Below, in pieces: positions 54,749 through 63,182 of a stretch of 64,000 nucleotides of DNA. Every line of letters begins with the position of its first letter. Within the stretch, counting starts at the first letter, position 1. The position numbers and the translations under genes are program-made. The notes beneath the pieces were generated by a model. It was not told where the DNA came from and ran no database searches. It was given only the letters and a program-made list of their open reading frames with translations. Origin of the DNA: an uncultured Sphingomonadaceae bacterium (GTDB lineage Bacteria; Pseudomonadota; Alphaproteobacteria; Sphingomonadales; Sphingomonadaceae). Location: assembly GCA_947258815.1 (NCBI GenBank), contig CAMYJW010000005.1, forward strand, positions 124,001 to 188,000, given 5' to 3'.

Positions 54749-54916
54749 GCTTATCGCCCGCTGGCCGCGTCCAGCGACCGCGCTCAGGCGGCAGCAGTGG
54801 CGTGATCGGCTCCCACTCCGTGTCCGACAAATTTCCGCGACCCACGACTGCTCCTCAAAAAGCAGTCTTGAATCAGAACCAGGCCTCTTTGGGTATCCCT
54901 TTTGTCGACACAGCCT
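54749..54916 (-). mobile_element. Fragment of a second IS5-family element
   Basis: On the minus strand a GTG-started frame (54845) reads MGRGNLSDTEWEPITPLLPPERGRWTRPAGD, the N-terminus of another IS5-type transposase, then breaks at 54749. TTTTGTCGACACAGCC at about 54898-54914 is probably its terminal repeat. The rest is lost. Confidence 0.7.
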
Positions 54917-55139
54917 AATTTCGTACGGTATCGCCCAGAAATTTAGCAAAACGCCAAAAAAATATCGCCGTTAGTTTTGCCGCTAGATTTTTTGTTGGCT
55001 GCAGATTCGCGCTGTTTTGGGCACCGGTCCTGCAAATTCGAGTGAATGACGATGTTAAACCGCATTTTAACCACTCCGGACTAATACGTAGATCGAAGCT
55101 CAGGAACGGCTTCATCTAAGTATTCTGGAGACTGAAGAC
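54917..55139 (+). promoter_or_regulatory. AT-rich upstream region of the fimbria-like operon
   Basis: 223 bases without a gene, with several A/T runs (AAAAAAATAT, GATTTTTTGTT). A ribosome site GGAG at 55127-55130 sits 9 bases before the first ATG. No convincing -35/-10 pair or operator could be picked out by eye. Confidence 0.4.
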
Positions 55140-55766
55140 ATGACTTCGAAGCGCACCCTTGGATCTGCGTTCGCCATTGTCGGGATGGCTGTCATTCCGA
55201 CCGGGGCGCACGCTGAATCGCAGTTCATTACCGGCACCGGCACACCGCTGACGGCATCGGCAAAACTCGATTTTACCATCACCATTCCCAAGTTCGTCTA
55301 TGTTCGCATCGGCACCGGCACGAACGTGGCCAACAACACGGCCGTCGATAACCTAGTCTACACCGTTCCTGCCGCCAACGTTGGCGACAGTTCGGCGATC
55401 ACCGGAACCGGCGGCGATCTGACCGGTGGCAAGGTGACGGCGCGGGTCATTGGCAACAACGGAACGATTGCCTTCAGCTCGACCACGCTGGGCGCGATGA
55501 ACAACGGTGCGGGCGATACGATTTCGTGGTCGCAGATGGACGTTGCCGTTGCGACGAACACGTCTGCAACCGCCCTCAACCACCCGACCCTGGTCGATGG
55601 CAGCACGACGAGCATCAACCTTACGCCCAACATCGGCAGCAAGGTCACTGCTCTCGATGCCCAGTGGACGTTCACCTACAAGAACGAAAACGTCGTGCCG
55701 GCTGGCACTTACGGCGGCGTAAACACGCAGAATGGCCGTGTGACCTATGCGGTATCGATGCCCTGA
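55140..55766 (+). CDS. Pilin-like subunit (probable major subunit)
   Basis: 208 residues, exported. Seen: a signal peptide ending near AHA-ES, a beta-rich mature part starting SAKLDFTITIPKFVYVRIGTG, ISWSQMDVAV in the middle, and a conserved end GTYGGVNTQNGRVTYAVSMP. No Cys, so no classical pilin disulfide. The end motif TYxxSMP is shared with the two later subunits. A strong terminator follows, which would make this the most expressed gene. Related to pilin-like hypotheticals I have seen beside PapD-like chaperones, not to SCPU/Csu or FimA. Confidence 0.75.
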   Translation: MTSKRTLGSAFAIVGMAVIPTGAHAESQFITGTGTPLTASAKLDFTITIPKFVYVRIGTGTNVANNTAVDNLVYTVPAANVGDSSAITGTGGDLTGGKVTARVIGNNGTIAFSSTTLGAMNNGAGDTISWSQMDVAVATNTSATALNHPTLVDGSTTSINLTPNIGSKVTALDAQWTFTYKNENVVPAGTYGGVNTQNGRVTYAVSMP

Positions 55767-55823
55767 TCCGGGGTCGCAGGCTGATTGCTGCATCGGTGAG
55801 CGACCTGCACCCGAATGTTAACC

Positions 55824-55864
55824 AGGCGACCGTCACGGAGAACCGTGGCGGTCGCCTTTGTATT
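55824..55864 (+). terminator. Strong terminator or attenuator inside the fimbria-like operon
   Basis: AGGCGACCG, a T-G wobble and CACGG (55824-55838), an AGAA loop, and the complement CCGTG..CGGTCGCCT (55843-55857), then TTGTATT. A stem of about 15 bp, 57 bases after the first pilin stop and before the second subunit gene. Confidence 0.8.
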
Positions 55865-55984
55865 CAGGAACCTTAAGGCCTGCGGTCCCGATACGGGATT
55901 CGCCGTAAGGTATGACAATTGACGCTTTAACCAGACAGCTGCAAACTGATCTCATAAACCTTCTGGTTGACGGGGCAGTTTGTA

Positions 55985-56371
55985 GTGGCCGGGCGAAGTG
56001 CGAGGATTCTGATGGTTTTGGTGGCGCAAGGCCTGGCATTCCTGCCCATTAGCGTCCATGCATCATCGCGGTTCGACCTCAGCGATCCGTCGCCCCTGCG
56101 CGCGAAAGCGCATTTGGATTTTACAATCATTATTCCCGAAATCATCCAACTGGCCAAGCGAAGCGAGAGTGATCAGGACACAACGCGCGACGGAAACTCC
56201 CCTTTCGTCAATTCTACAACAGGAATGGTTGCTATAGCTCGCGACACCAGAAACGTACTGGTCGCATATGGGAATTCCGGTACGCTCGCATTCCAGCGTG
56301 CGCCAGTCTCCGCCGGTCATCGGTCAGAGCCGGAACAAGCAACTGTGGTTTATGTCGTGTCGATGCCTTGA
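55985..56371 (+). CDS. Short pilin-like subunit
   Basis: About 128 residues from the GTG at 55985 (a TTG at 55967 is also open). Seen: a signal peptide (RSARILMVLVAQGLAFLPISVHA), then ..KAHLDFTIIIPEIIQLAK.. and the shared ending TVVYVVSMP. Compared with the 208-residue pilin it lacks most of the central region, so it may be a tip or cap subunit, or a decaying paralogue. Start choice is uncertain. Confidence 0.55.
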   Translation: MAGRSARILMVLVAQGLAFLPISVHASSRFDLSDPSPLRAKAHLDFTIIIPEIIQLAKRSESDQDTTRDGNSPFVNSTTGMVAIARDTRNVLVAYGNSGTLAFQRAPVSAGHRSEPEQATVVYVVSMP

Positions 56372-56444
56372 AAATCTAGGTGATTTCGCAGATCAGGCTT
56401 CCACATAGGTATTCGCCACGTGGCGATGGCCTGGGAGGTATGAA

Positions 56445-57131
56445 ATGTTCCTGATGCTTCGAAAAAATTTGCGCACAGAAGTTGACGCTGCACGCTTATT
56501 CAGTGGCAAGATGAGTATTTCCCACATTGTCGCCTTGTGCTTGGGATTGGGTGTTTTCGTAATCCCGCATGCTGCCAATGCTTATACGATCACTATAACG
56601 CCTGGGTCACGCGCCATCTATTTGCAGGTCGGTGCAGGTGGCTACTCAGGCTTCTACATCTCTGGAGGCACCCCCGGCAACAATTCGACAATCAACACCG
56701 TCTCCGTGACTGTCCCGGCAGCCAGCGTAGGATCGGGGACGGCCCAGGCGATGACGTCGAACAGTTCAGTGGCACAGAGTCCAATCGACGGTTACACATT
56801 CTGCAATCCTCCATCGCAAGTTTACATCGGGGCCTGGTCGAGACCGGGATTTGGTGGCGGTGTAGCGACACTGACCGTCACCTCCCCTTCGAGCCTGACC
56901 AGTGGGGGAGACACGATCCCATTCAGCCAGATCAGCTGGGTCATGTCCGGGAATGGTGACGTGGTCTTTCAGTTTCCCAACGGAACATTCACAGGTGGGA
57001 CACAAACTCTGGCCAACTTTCCGGCGAACACTTGGAAGGAACAGTGCATGACCTTTTCTTACGCGAACACTGTGGTTCCCGCTGCCGGAACATACAAAGG
57101 GCGTGCCACCTATACGCTTTCCTTGCCATGA
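56445..57131 (+). CDS. Pilin-like subunit (minor)
   Basis: 228 residues. GGGAGG at 56433-56438 supports the ATG at 56445. Seen: a long N-terminal stretch with a signal helix (HIVALCLGLGVFVIPHAANA), a mature start YTITITPGSRAIYLQVGAGGY, two Cys (FCNPP and EQCMTF) that could form a disulfide, IPFSQISWVMSG in the middle, and the ending GTYKGRATYTLSLP. Middle and end blocks match the first pilin. The stop overlaps the next start by ATGA. Confidence 0.72.
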   Translation: MFLMLRKNLRTEVDAARLFSGKMSISHIVALCLGLGVFVIPHAANAYTITITPGSRAIYLQVGAGGYSGFYISGGTPGNNSTINTVSVTVPAASVGSGTAQAMTSNSSVAQSPIDGYTFCNPPSQVYIGAWSRPGFGGGVATLTVTSPSSLTSGGDTIPFSQISWVMSGNGDVVFQFPNGTFTGGTQTLANFPANTWKEQCMTFSYANTVVPAAGTYKGRATYTLSLP

Positions 57132-57622
57132 AACACTTCGGTGCCATCGGCGCGATTTGCTTGGCTGCAATCGGACTATCCTTTCCGGTCGCAGCGCAGG
57201 ATACATCTGCGCCAGCGACATCCGGCCTGGTCTTTCGCGTTGACGACAGCGGAACCGTTGTCGTCGATCCGGTACTTGAGATGCAATGGCAAGAACCCGG
57301 TCGAACCGGCACGACTTCGCTTGTCTCGGCGGCGACCAGAGTAAGCATACAACTCAATCTGGCGGCGTGGGTCGGTCGCTCCGGACGCATTTACATGACC
57401 TTGCCGCGCACTGCGGGGCCTACTGTGCGGGCGACCTGGCGCACAGGCGGCACCTTGCTTCCCGGCACGCTCGTCTCTGGTGATCGGTCGCTCATCTATG
57501 CTGGCACCATAAACAGCCCGCTCCTGCGTGACCTGATTGACATCGAATTGGAGGCTGACGGCGCGCGGCTTGCACGACCGGAAGCCCTAGCATTCGGTTT
57601 TGAAATCGAGATCGACCAATGA
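57128..57622 (+). CDS. Exported beta-rich protein of the fimbria-like operon
   Basis: 164 residues. Seen: a signal peptide (KHFGAIGAICLAAIGLSFPVAAQ) and a mature part with LVFRVDDSGTVVVDPVLEMQW, IYMTLPRTAG and a C-terminal LIDIELEADGARL..FGFEIEID. No Cys after the signal. Probably a further subunit or adaptor. The ATG overlaps the previous stop and its own stop overlaps the chaperone start, both ATGA. Confidence 0.65.
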   Translation: MKHFGAIGAICLAAIGLSFPVAAQDTSAPATSGLVFRVDDSGTVVVDPVLEMQWQEPGRTGTTSLVSAATRVSIQLNLAAWVGRSGRIYMTLPRTAGPTVRATWRTGGTLLPGTLVSGDRSLIYAGTINSPLLRDLIDIELEADGARLARPEALAFGFEIEIDQ

Positions 57623-58482
57623 CCGACAACTCGCACAATTCAACCCGAAGCCGCAAATCAGTTTGCCTGGGAGCGCTGGCACCATTGCTGGCAACTTCTG
57701 CGCCCGCGTTCGCGGACGATTTTGCCTTGGCGGTTTCGCCGCCACGTTTCGAACTATCTGCCGATCCAGGCGACACAGTTCGCGCTGTAGCCGAGCTGAG
57801 CAATCGCTCGGACGTTGCGACGCAGCTCACTTTCGCTACGGCGGAATGGGAGCTGACCCCAGACGGCGGCGTTACTCTGAGTGAAGCGCTCAAACCGGAT
57901 TCGTGCCGTCCGTGGGTCGCAATCGAACGGCGGCAAACCACCCTGCTGGCAAGGGCGCAACTGCGCTACCGCTTCGAGGTCACGCCTCCTCCAGAAACAC
58001 CGCCAACCGAATGCCGCTTCGCTATCGTTGTTTCCGGCGCGGAAGAACAGGTATCGCCGGGCGGGGACGTGAGCTTTCCGGTTCGAGGGCAAATCGCCCT
58101 GATTGTCTATGTCGCGGTTGGCGATGTGAAACCCGTGTTACAGATCGTCAAAGCCGACATTGCCGATCTGAACGGCGTTCAGACCCCGGTCCTCATGGTC
58201 GAAAATGCTGGTACCGCCCATGGCAGGCTTTCCGCGTTTTTGAGTGGAACCGATGCGAATGGCAAGAAGCGGGAGTTCGCGCCATCCACCTTGCCCATCC
58301 TGCCCGGTGAAACGCGTATGATCGCGCTCAATATCGACGATGGCGGGGACGCTGTCGAAGCACAGATTCAGCCGCAGTCCGGGGATGAAGAGCCGGATTT
58401 GATCGCCTATCCGCTTAAGGTGTCAGGTACAATGAACGACACGATCAACTCCTTCAGTTTTGAAGGCGTATTTGAGCCCTGA
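57619..58482 (+). CDS. PapD-like periplasmic chaperone
   Basis: 287 residues. Seen: a signal peptide (GALAPLLATSAPAFA), an N-terminal Ig-like domain LAVSPPRFELSADPGDTVRAVAELSNRSDVATQLTFATAEWEL, a middle strand RFAIVVSGAEEQVS, then a second beta domain (VLQIVKADIADLNGVQTPVLMVENAGTAHGRLSAFLSG). The pattern is that of fimbrial chaperones that complete pilin folds by donor strands, but the usual FGS/FGL signature is not obvious. Four-base overlap with the preceding gene. Confidence 0.75.
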   Translation: MTDNSHNSTRSRKSVCLGALAPLLATSAPAFADDFALAVSPPRFELSADPGDTVRAVAELSNRSDVATQLTFATAEWELTPDGGVTLSEALKPDSCRPWVAIERRQTTLLARAQLRYRFEVTPPPETPPTECRFAIVVSGAEEQVSPGGDVSFPVRGQIALIVYVAVGDVKPVLQIVKADIADLNGVQTPVLMVENAGTAHGRLSAFLSGTDANGKKREFAPSTLPILPGETRMIALNIDDGGDAVEAQIQPQSGDEEPDLIAYPLKVSGTMNDTINSFSFEGVFEP

Positions 58483-58484
58483 TC

Positions 58485-60791
58485 TTGCGCGGCGCGGCCA
58501 TCCCAGATTTGCGGCGAACACGCATCCGGATCAGGTTATGTAAACTGGCCATTCTGGCGCTGTGCGCAACGTATCCCACAATTGCAAAAGCAGACTCTGA
58601 TCCTGCGGGTGATGAAGAGAGCAAACCGGAGGCGTATATCGACCGCCTGATTGATGGCGGGAATCTGGAGCCGTCAATCACCTTAAGCGGCGAAGCGGGG
58701 CGCAACACATCGGGTAATGTCCGCTCACTGACTGTCGAATTGACCGGATCGCGTATCTCTCCCAAGTCCAGCATTACCGGTATCGACACCTCACGGATCG
58801 ACAGGGTGCAACGGGAAGAAGGCCTCTCCGTCTCGGGCCGATATCAGACCGACAACTATGGACTATTGGGCATTGATGCGCAGATTCGGCGCGGTTCAAA
58901 ATTCGGCCCGTTCGGTAGCATGGAGGGCGAGGACTGGAACGGCTCTGTAGCGTTGACCAGTCGTGACCTGCCCCTGGGCGATGGCTGGCTTGCAGATAGC
59001 GGTTTGGGAACCATTACCACTCCAATGATTCCGTTGGTGAGAAGGCAAACCCGTTTCTACCTCCCCGCAACGCCTATCATGGGCGGTGCTGCAACTTTCA
59101 ATGGCTATCGCAAGCCCCAGCAGGGCCAGCCTTCGGTTGATCCTGAACCATTCGCGAGCTTTAATTTAGCCGTTGGCGAGCCGGGATTGCTAGGCGGGCT
59201 GAGGTTGTCCGATTTCACTGGACTTTCGGGTCTTTCCATCACCGGCGGAGGGCAACTGGAACTCTCCCCCCGCTGGTCAGCGGGCGTACAGGCCATTGCC
59301 GTCAAGGACACACGCGACCCTTACGCTGTTGTTTTTCAGGCAACGCCAGACGGTGAGGCGATCCCAAAGATTTCATCGCAGGGAGCATTTGGAACACTTG
59401 CCTATTCCAGCGGTAATCTCCGTGTCCAGGCCAATGCCATCTGGTCAAACCGCTCCGGCAGCGACCCAGGAATCGATATATTCGGCGGAGACGGGTCAGC
59501 CGGTGGGGCGCTGATCGATGCGAGGTACCGGGATGGGCGCACAATTCACAGCGGTGGCGTCTATTATTTCGAACCAAGCCTGTCGTGGGGCACCTCGGCG
59601 GTCATCAACAATGCCTATGGCGGCTACTACCGCTTGTCCTCTTCGACCCAGCGTTGGCGCTGGACGCTCAATCTCGATGCGGTCGATACGGTCGATGGGA
59701 ATGGATCGAGCGGCGTAATCGTGAACGGGGACGTTCGCAGGAGGCTGACATTCGACACTTCGGTCGGCCTCAACAGCAGCCTGCGAGTGGCTAACGGGCA
59801 GACTTCAACCCAGTTTCTGGGCTTCGTTGACTTCTCGACGGGTTTGGGCACGTCGCGCGCCGAAGCAGGTTGGGGGCACGATCCGGTATTCGACCTCTAC
59901 CGCATCGGCTTCGACCAGAACTGGTCGCTCCCCGCCTCACTGCCAGCAGGCAGCCGCTTGAGCACACAAGTCTCTTATGAGCATCGACGCCAGTCGGGCG
60001 AGGCTCTCTTCTTTCCAGACAGCGACGTTACAGAAAAAACTGACAGTTTAGGGGTCGCCATCAGCGCCGGAACGACACCATTTTCCGGTATCAGCTTCGA
60101 CGCCTCCGTTGCCTACAATTCCAACGCAAGCTCTTCGGCCACGAGCATATACGGACCAATTGATTCGACCGGCGGCGCCCTCGGCGTCCTGTCTTCACAG
60201 CAGGGCGAATCGTTTTCGGCTACAATTGTTGCGACCGCGCGCCTTTCCTCGAACTGGAGCCTGACAGCATCCTACACCGACACCACGTCGAACCTTACGT
60301 CGCGCTATGGCTTGCCATTTTTCGGATTATCGCCACTTGGGCCAAGTCAGGGGCAGTTAGATGATTTGCAGCGCAGTTCCTTCCGGCTGCGCGCGGGCTA
60401 CCTTACCCTGCGATATTCTGTTTCGGCGGGCCGCCCGCAAGGCGCACTGGGCTTGCGGCAATTCCCGGTCGGTGGTCTGGGCAATCTCGAAGGGCGCGTG
60501 TTCCTCGATTCTAACGACAACGGTGCCAAAGAGCCTGCCGAGAAAGGCGTTGCAGGTATTGTCGTCATCCTGGACGGCATCCAGGCAGTGCGCACCGACG
60601 AGGCTGGGTTTTATCGCTTCGAGGGCGTCATTGATGGTCCACATCGCATAACGCTAAATGCAGATGCACTACCGTTGCCGTGGTTTATCGAAACCGAAGA
60701 AAGGCAAGGAACCGGGGAGTCATTTGTAGCAACTGCGGATATTGGAGTGCGCTCCACGACAACACTCGATATTCCAGCGCGAAGGAATTGA
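58485..60791 (+). CDS. Outer-membrane beta-barrel usher-like protein with SdrD_B-like domain
   Basis: 768 residues, TTG start two bases after the chaperone stop. Seen: a signal peptide (LCKLAILALCATYPTIAKA), a long run of alternating amphipathic strands (about 60-650) with many aromatic strand ends, as in barrels, and a C-terminal domain about 666-740: GNLEGRVFLDSNDNGAKEPAEKGVAGIVVILDG, Asp675 in the DSNDNG calcium-like loop, the SdrD_B/carboxypeptidase-regulatory pattern. By position it is the export pore of the operon. I see none of the blocks of a typical FimD/PapC usher, so its identity as an usher is inference. Confidence 0.7.
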   Translation: MRGAAIPDLRRTRIRIRLCKLAILALCATYPTIAKADSDPAGDEESKPEAYIDRLIDGGNLEPSITLSGEAGRNTSGNVRSLTVELTGSRISPKSSITGIDTSRIDRVQREEGLSVSGRYQTDNYGLLGIDAQIRRGSKFGPFGSMEGEDWNGSVALTSRDLPLGDGWLADSGLGTITTPMIPLVRRQTRFYLPATPIMGGAATFNGYRKPQQGQPSVDPEPFASFNLAVGEPGLLGGLRLSDFTGLSGLSITGGGQLELSPRWSAGVQAIAVKDTRDPYAVVFQATPDGEAIPKISSQGAFGTLAYSSGNLRVQANAIWSNRSGSDPGIDIFGGDGSAGGALIDARYRDGRTIHSGGVYYFEPSLSWGTSAVINNAYGGYYRLSSSTQRWRWTLNLDAVDTVDGNGSSGVIVNGDVRRRLTFDTSVGLNSSLRVANGQTSTQFLGFVDFSTGLGTSRAEAGWGHDPVFDLYRIGFDQNWSLPASLPAGSRLSTQVSYEHRRQSGEALFFPDSDVTEKTDSLGVAISAGTTPFSGISFDASVAYNSNASSSATSIYGPIDSTGGALGVLSSQQGESFSATIVATARLSSNWSLTASYTDTTSNLTSRYGLPFFGLSPLGPSQGQLDDLQRSSFRLRAGYLTLRYSVSAGRPQGALGLRQFPVGGLGNLEGRVFLDSNDNGAKEPAEKGVAGIVVILDGIQAVRTDEAGFYRFEGVIDGPHRITLNADALPLPWFIETEERQGTGESFVATADIGVRSTTTLDIPARRN

Positions 60792-60943
60792 AGTTGATTT
60801 CCGTTCGGTGGATAGAAGCGTTGCTCCCGCATGCCCGTATTCCTTCAAATGACTGGGCTTGTACCGGTTTTGCGCCGGTCATTTAACTCATTATGCCACT
60901 TTGGCTTCGAATGGGAGCGGGCTGATGCCCAGCTTGCGTTCGC

Positions 60944-61462
60944 CTAGGAATCCGGTTTGGCCTCCCACCCGATTGTGTCGAGACCAATCCGCTCGAGCAG
61001 TTCGTCAATATCCTTCCTGGTGTCAGCGGTCGGCACTTCGCCGCTGAGCTTGGCAGCAAAGAATTCGAGGATCGTCAGTTCATCCAGAGTCAGTTTGTCG
61101 AGTTCTTCCTCGGTGAAGACCTTATCGTCCGTGTATTGACGAATCTGAGAAAGAACTGACTTGATCGCGCCTGCATGGCCTTTCGCAGCATTGTCAATCA
61201 GTCTCATGAGGATTGCGCGCTGCTTCGTAACGCGATGCTGTTTGCCATTTACGGTCACGGTGACGAGGCTGCGGATTTCCTCAAGGAAGTCGGCGCCAAG
61301 TGACTTTGGTACCTTGGGACGACGACGGCCACGCCTGCGCCCGTCGCCCTTGCGGAACTTGCCGCTCTCGGGTGGCTTGCCCTTTCCCACGATATAACTT
61401 CCATCGGAGCCGGTGTTGCCAGGAGCATATTTATCCTGATCACCGGATTTAACGTCAGACAT
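60944..61462 (-). CDS. DUF5681 domain protein
   Basis: 172 residues, soluble. Seen: the basic DUF5681 start GKGKPPESGKFRKGDGRRRGRRRPKV, then a helical part with VTVNGKQHRVTKQRAILMRLIDNAAKGHAGAIKSVLS. This domain is common in prophages and mobile elements. Coupled to the upstream methyltransferase: start at 61462 and methyltransferase stop at 61462. Confidence 0.8.
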   Translation of the reverse strand: MSDVKSGDQDKYAPGNTGSDGSYIVGKGKPPESGKFRKGDGRRRGRRRPKVPKSLGADFLEEIRSLVTVTVNGKQHRVTKQRAILMRLIDNAAKGHAGAIKSVLSQIRQYTDDKVFTEEELDKLTLDELTILEFFAAKLSGEVPTADTRKDIDELLERIGLDTIGWEAKPDS

Positions 61463-62631
61463 CAGACCTGCTCCCCTTCAGCTGACCGGCGACCAGCCTC
61501 GATTTCGGGGAACGGCTTGCCCTCCAGCATTGCGACTTCGCCGGTTTCTTCCTGGATGCGGCGCAAGGCGACATCGGCATATTTGGGATCGAGTTCGATG
61601 GCGCGCCCGAGCCGGCCAGTCGCCTCACAGGCACACAGCGTCGTTCCCGAACCGGCGAACGCGTCCAGCACGACACCACCGCGACGCGAGCAGTCAATAA
61701 TGGCATCGGCGATCATCTTCTTCGGCTTGACCGTCGGATGCTCGGCCAGATCCACCATACGACCGGTGCGGAACACATTGGCTCCGGGATAGGTCCAGAC
61801 GTTGGTGCGGTAGCGTCCGCCCTCACCGAGTTTAAAATTGTTGATGTGCTTTCCAGGGCTGACCTTGAAGGCATAGATGAGTTCGTGGGCCGAGCGGTAG
61901 AAGGCGCCCTGACCGCCATTGGTCTTGGCCCAGACAATGAGGTTCTTGACCTCGTCGAAGACGCCAAGAGCAGCATCGAGCAGATGCGGCGCAGCACGCC
62001 AGTCGATGAACACGAAGGCGATGGCGCCCGATGTGCAGTGGCTCGCCATGCAGCGCAACGACGGCCGGAGCAGCGTCATTGCGAATTCGGTGAGGCTGGT
62101 CTCGCCGGCACCCATGACGAAATCGCCATGCTTGACCTTGCCGCCGCCCGAGACATTGCGCTCAATGGCACATCCGTAGGGAGGGTCGGTCACGATCAAC
62201 TGGACGCGTTCGCCATCGAGCAGGCGCTCGTAGACTGCCGGATCGCGAGCATCGCCCACGATCAGGCGATGGTTGCCAATCGCCCACAGGTCACCGGGAC
62301 GCGATACAGGCGTAACATCGTCAGCAGGCAGGCGGACATCATCGTCGACAGCCTCTTCCTCAACGTCGAGCGAGAGCATGGTCTCGATCTCAAGCGTGTC
62401 AAAGCCGGTCAGTTCCAGCTCGTAGCCGAGCTCGGCAAGGCCGCTGAGTTCGCTGGCCAGCGTCTTCTTCGACCAGCTGGCGCGTTCAGCCAGAGCATTG
62501 TCGGCAATGATGTATGCGCGGCGGTCAGCATCGTTTAGGTGATCCAGCGCAAAAAGATAAAATGATCTTTCGGCATCTGGCCGAACGCCGCTCGCTAGAT
62601 CTGCAGCGGAACCAGACCTTGCGCCGCTCAT
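61462..62631 (-). CDS. DNA methyltransferase, N-terminally truncated ParB-methylase type
   Basis: 389 residues. Seen: motif IV TDPPYG near residue 150, then the AdoMet motif VLDAFAGSGTTL in the C-terminal third (beta-class order). The N-terminus begins with unrelated sequence, then ALDHLNDADRRAYIIADNALAERASW, which is the end of a ParB/Srx-like domain in full-length relatives; roughly the first 70-100 residues are gone. The start (62629-62631) overlaps the stop of an ardA fragment. Catalytic motifs are present, so it may still methylate, but truncation makes activity uncertain. Confidence 0.8.
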   Translation of the reverse strand: MSGARSGSAADLASGVRPDAERSFYLFALDHLNDADRRAYIIADNALAERASWSKKTLASELSGLAELGYELELTGFDTLEIETMLSLDVEEEAVDDDVRLPADDVTPVSRPGDLWAIGNHRLIVGDARDPAVYERLLDGERVQLIVTDPPYGCAIERNVSGGGKVKHGDFVMGAGETSLTEFAMTLLRPSLRCMASHCTSGAIAFVFIDWRAAPHLLDAALGVFDEVKNLIVWAKTNGGQGAFYRSAHELIYAFKVSPGKHINNFKLGEGGRYRTNVWTYPGANVFRTGRMVDLAEHPTVKPKKMIADAIIDCSRRGGVVLDAFAGSGTTLCACEATGRLGRAIELDPKYADVALRRIQEETGEVAMLEGKPFPEIEAGRRSAEGEQV

Positions 62632-62813
62632 ATGAGCGTAAGCGGGAGCTGGAATCCGACATCCGGCGCTACGGTCCTAGCCTGCCTGCGAGAACAGATG
62701 TCGTCGTAGATTTCCCAAGGCTCGCGGTCAGCGTCCATCCACTTACCGTGCAGGATGCTGTTATTGTAGGCGGCTAAACAGGCCACATAGATTCTGATTT
62801 CTCCCTCGCTCAT
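62628..62813 (-). pseudogene. Truncated antirestriction gene ardA
   Basis: 61 residues: EIRIYVACLAAYNNSILHGKWMDAD..EPWEIYDDI is the N-terminus of ArdA, the DNA mimic that blocks type I restriction. Similarity ends after about 40 residues and the frame closes with an unrelated tail on the methyltransferase start. The full protein is about 160-180 residues, so this is a remnant made by deletion or recombination. A GGAAGGAAAG site is still in place upstream. Confidence 0.75.
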
Positions 62814-62835
62814 TTCTTTCCTTCCAATGGGTTAG

Positions 62836-62853
62836 GGGTTGCTCATGCAACCC
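62836..62853. other. Perfect hairpin in the ardA leader
   Basis: GGGTTGC, loop TCAT, GCAACCC, immediately upstream of the ardA fragment. No T-run on either side that would make a convincing terminator; possibly an operator or leader structure. Confidence 0.4.
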
Positions 62854-62987
62854 TTGGCCCTCGCCGAGAGTGGGTGTGCAAACGGAGGAAAAAATCTGCG
62901 GCGGGCGCAGGAAGCTCGTCTTCCGAGCCTCGGGAGACCGCCTATTTTTCGTGAAGTGCGCCGAGGGCGAAGCCCTAAGCTGCGTTA

Positions 62988-63182
62988 GTGATCGTCACCG
63001 CAGGCCGAGATCCGCGCTGCGGTATCGGCGCGGTATTCGAAGCGGCAACCATTGTCGGGGTTCCCTTGTTCACAGAAGACGAAAGCAGGCTTAGCGAGCG
63101 GGTGGCGCAGCAAAGCGAGACACTTCGGCTCATGCCCAAAGCTGTTCGCAAGACACAAACGGCGGTGAAAGATGACTTCTAG
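62988..63182 (+). pseudogene. N-truncated HipB-like antitoxin
   Basis: 64 residues with a GTG start: GIGAVFEAATIVGVPLFTEDESRLSERVAQQ.. and the closing VKDDF. This resembles the end of helix-turn-helix antitoxins paired with HipA, but the helix-turn-helix itself is absent and the preceding bases are not coding. The stop overlaps the hipA start by 11 bases, as expected for a real hipBA pair. It may be non-functional, or a distant antitoxin may replace it. Confidence 0.5.

Noticed and set aside
55140-58482. Csu/SCPU or FimA-type pili
   Set aside because: The subunits lack the Cys pattern and signature of spore-coat-U or type 1 pilins, so I kept the broader call of pilin-like.
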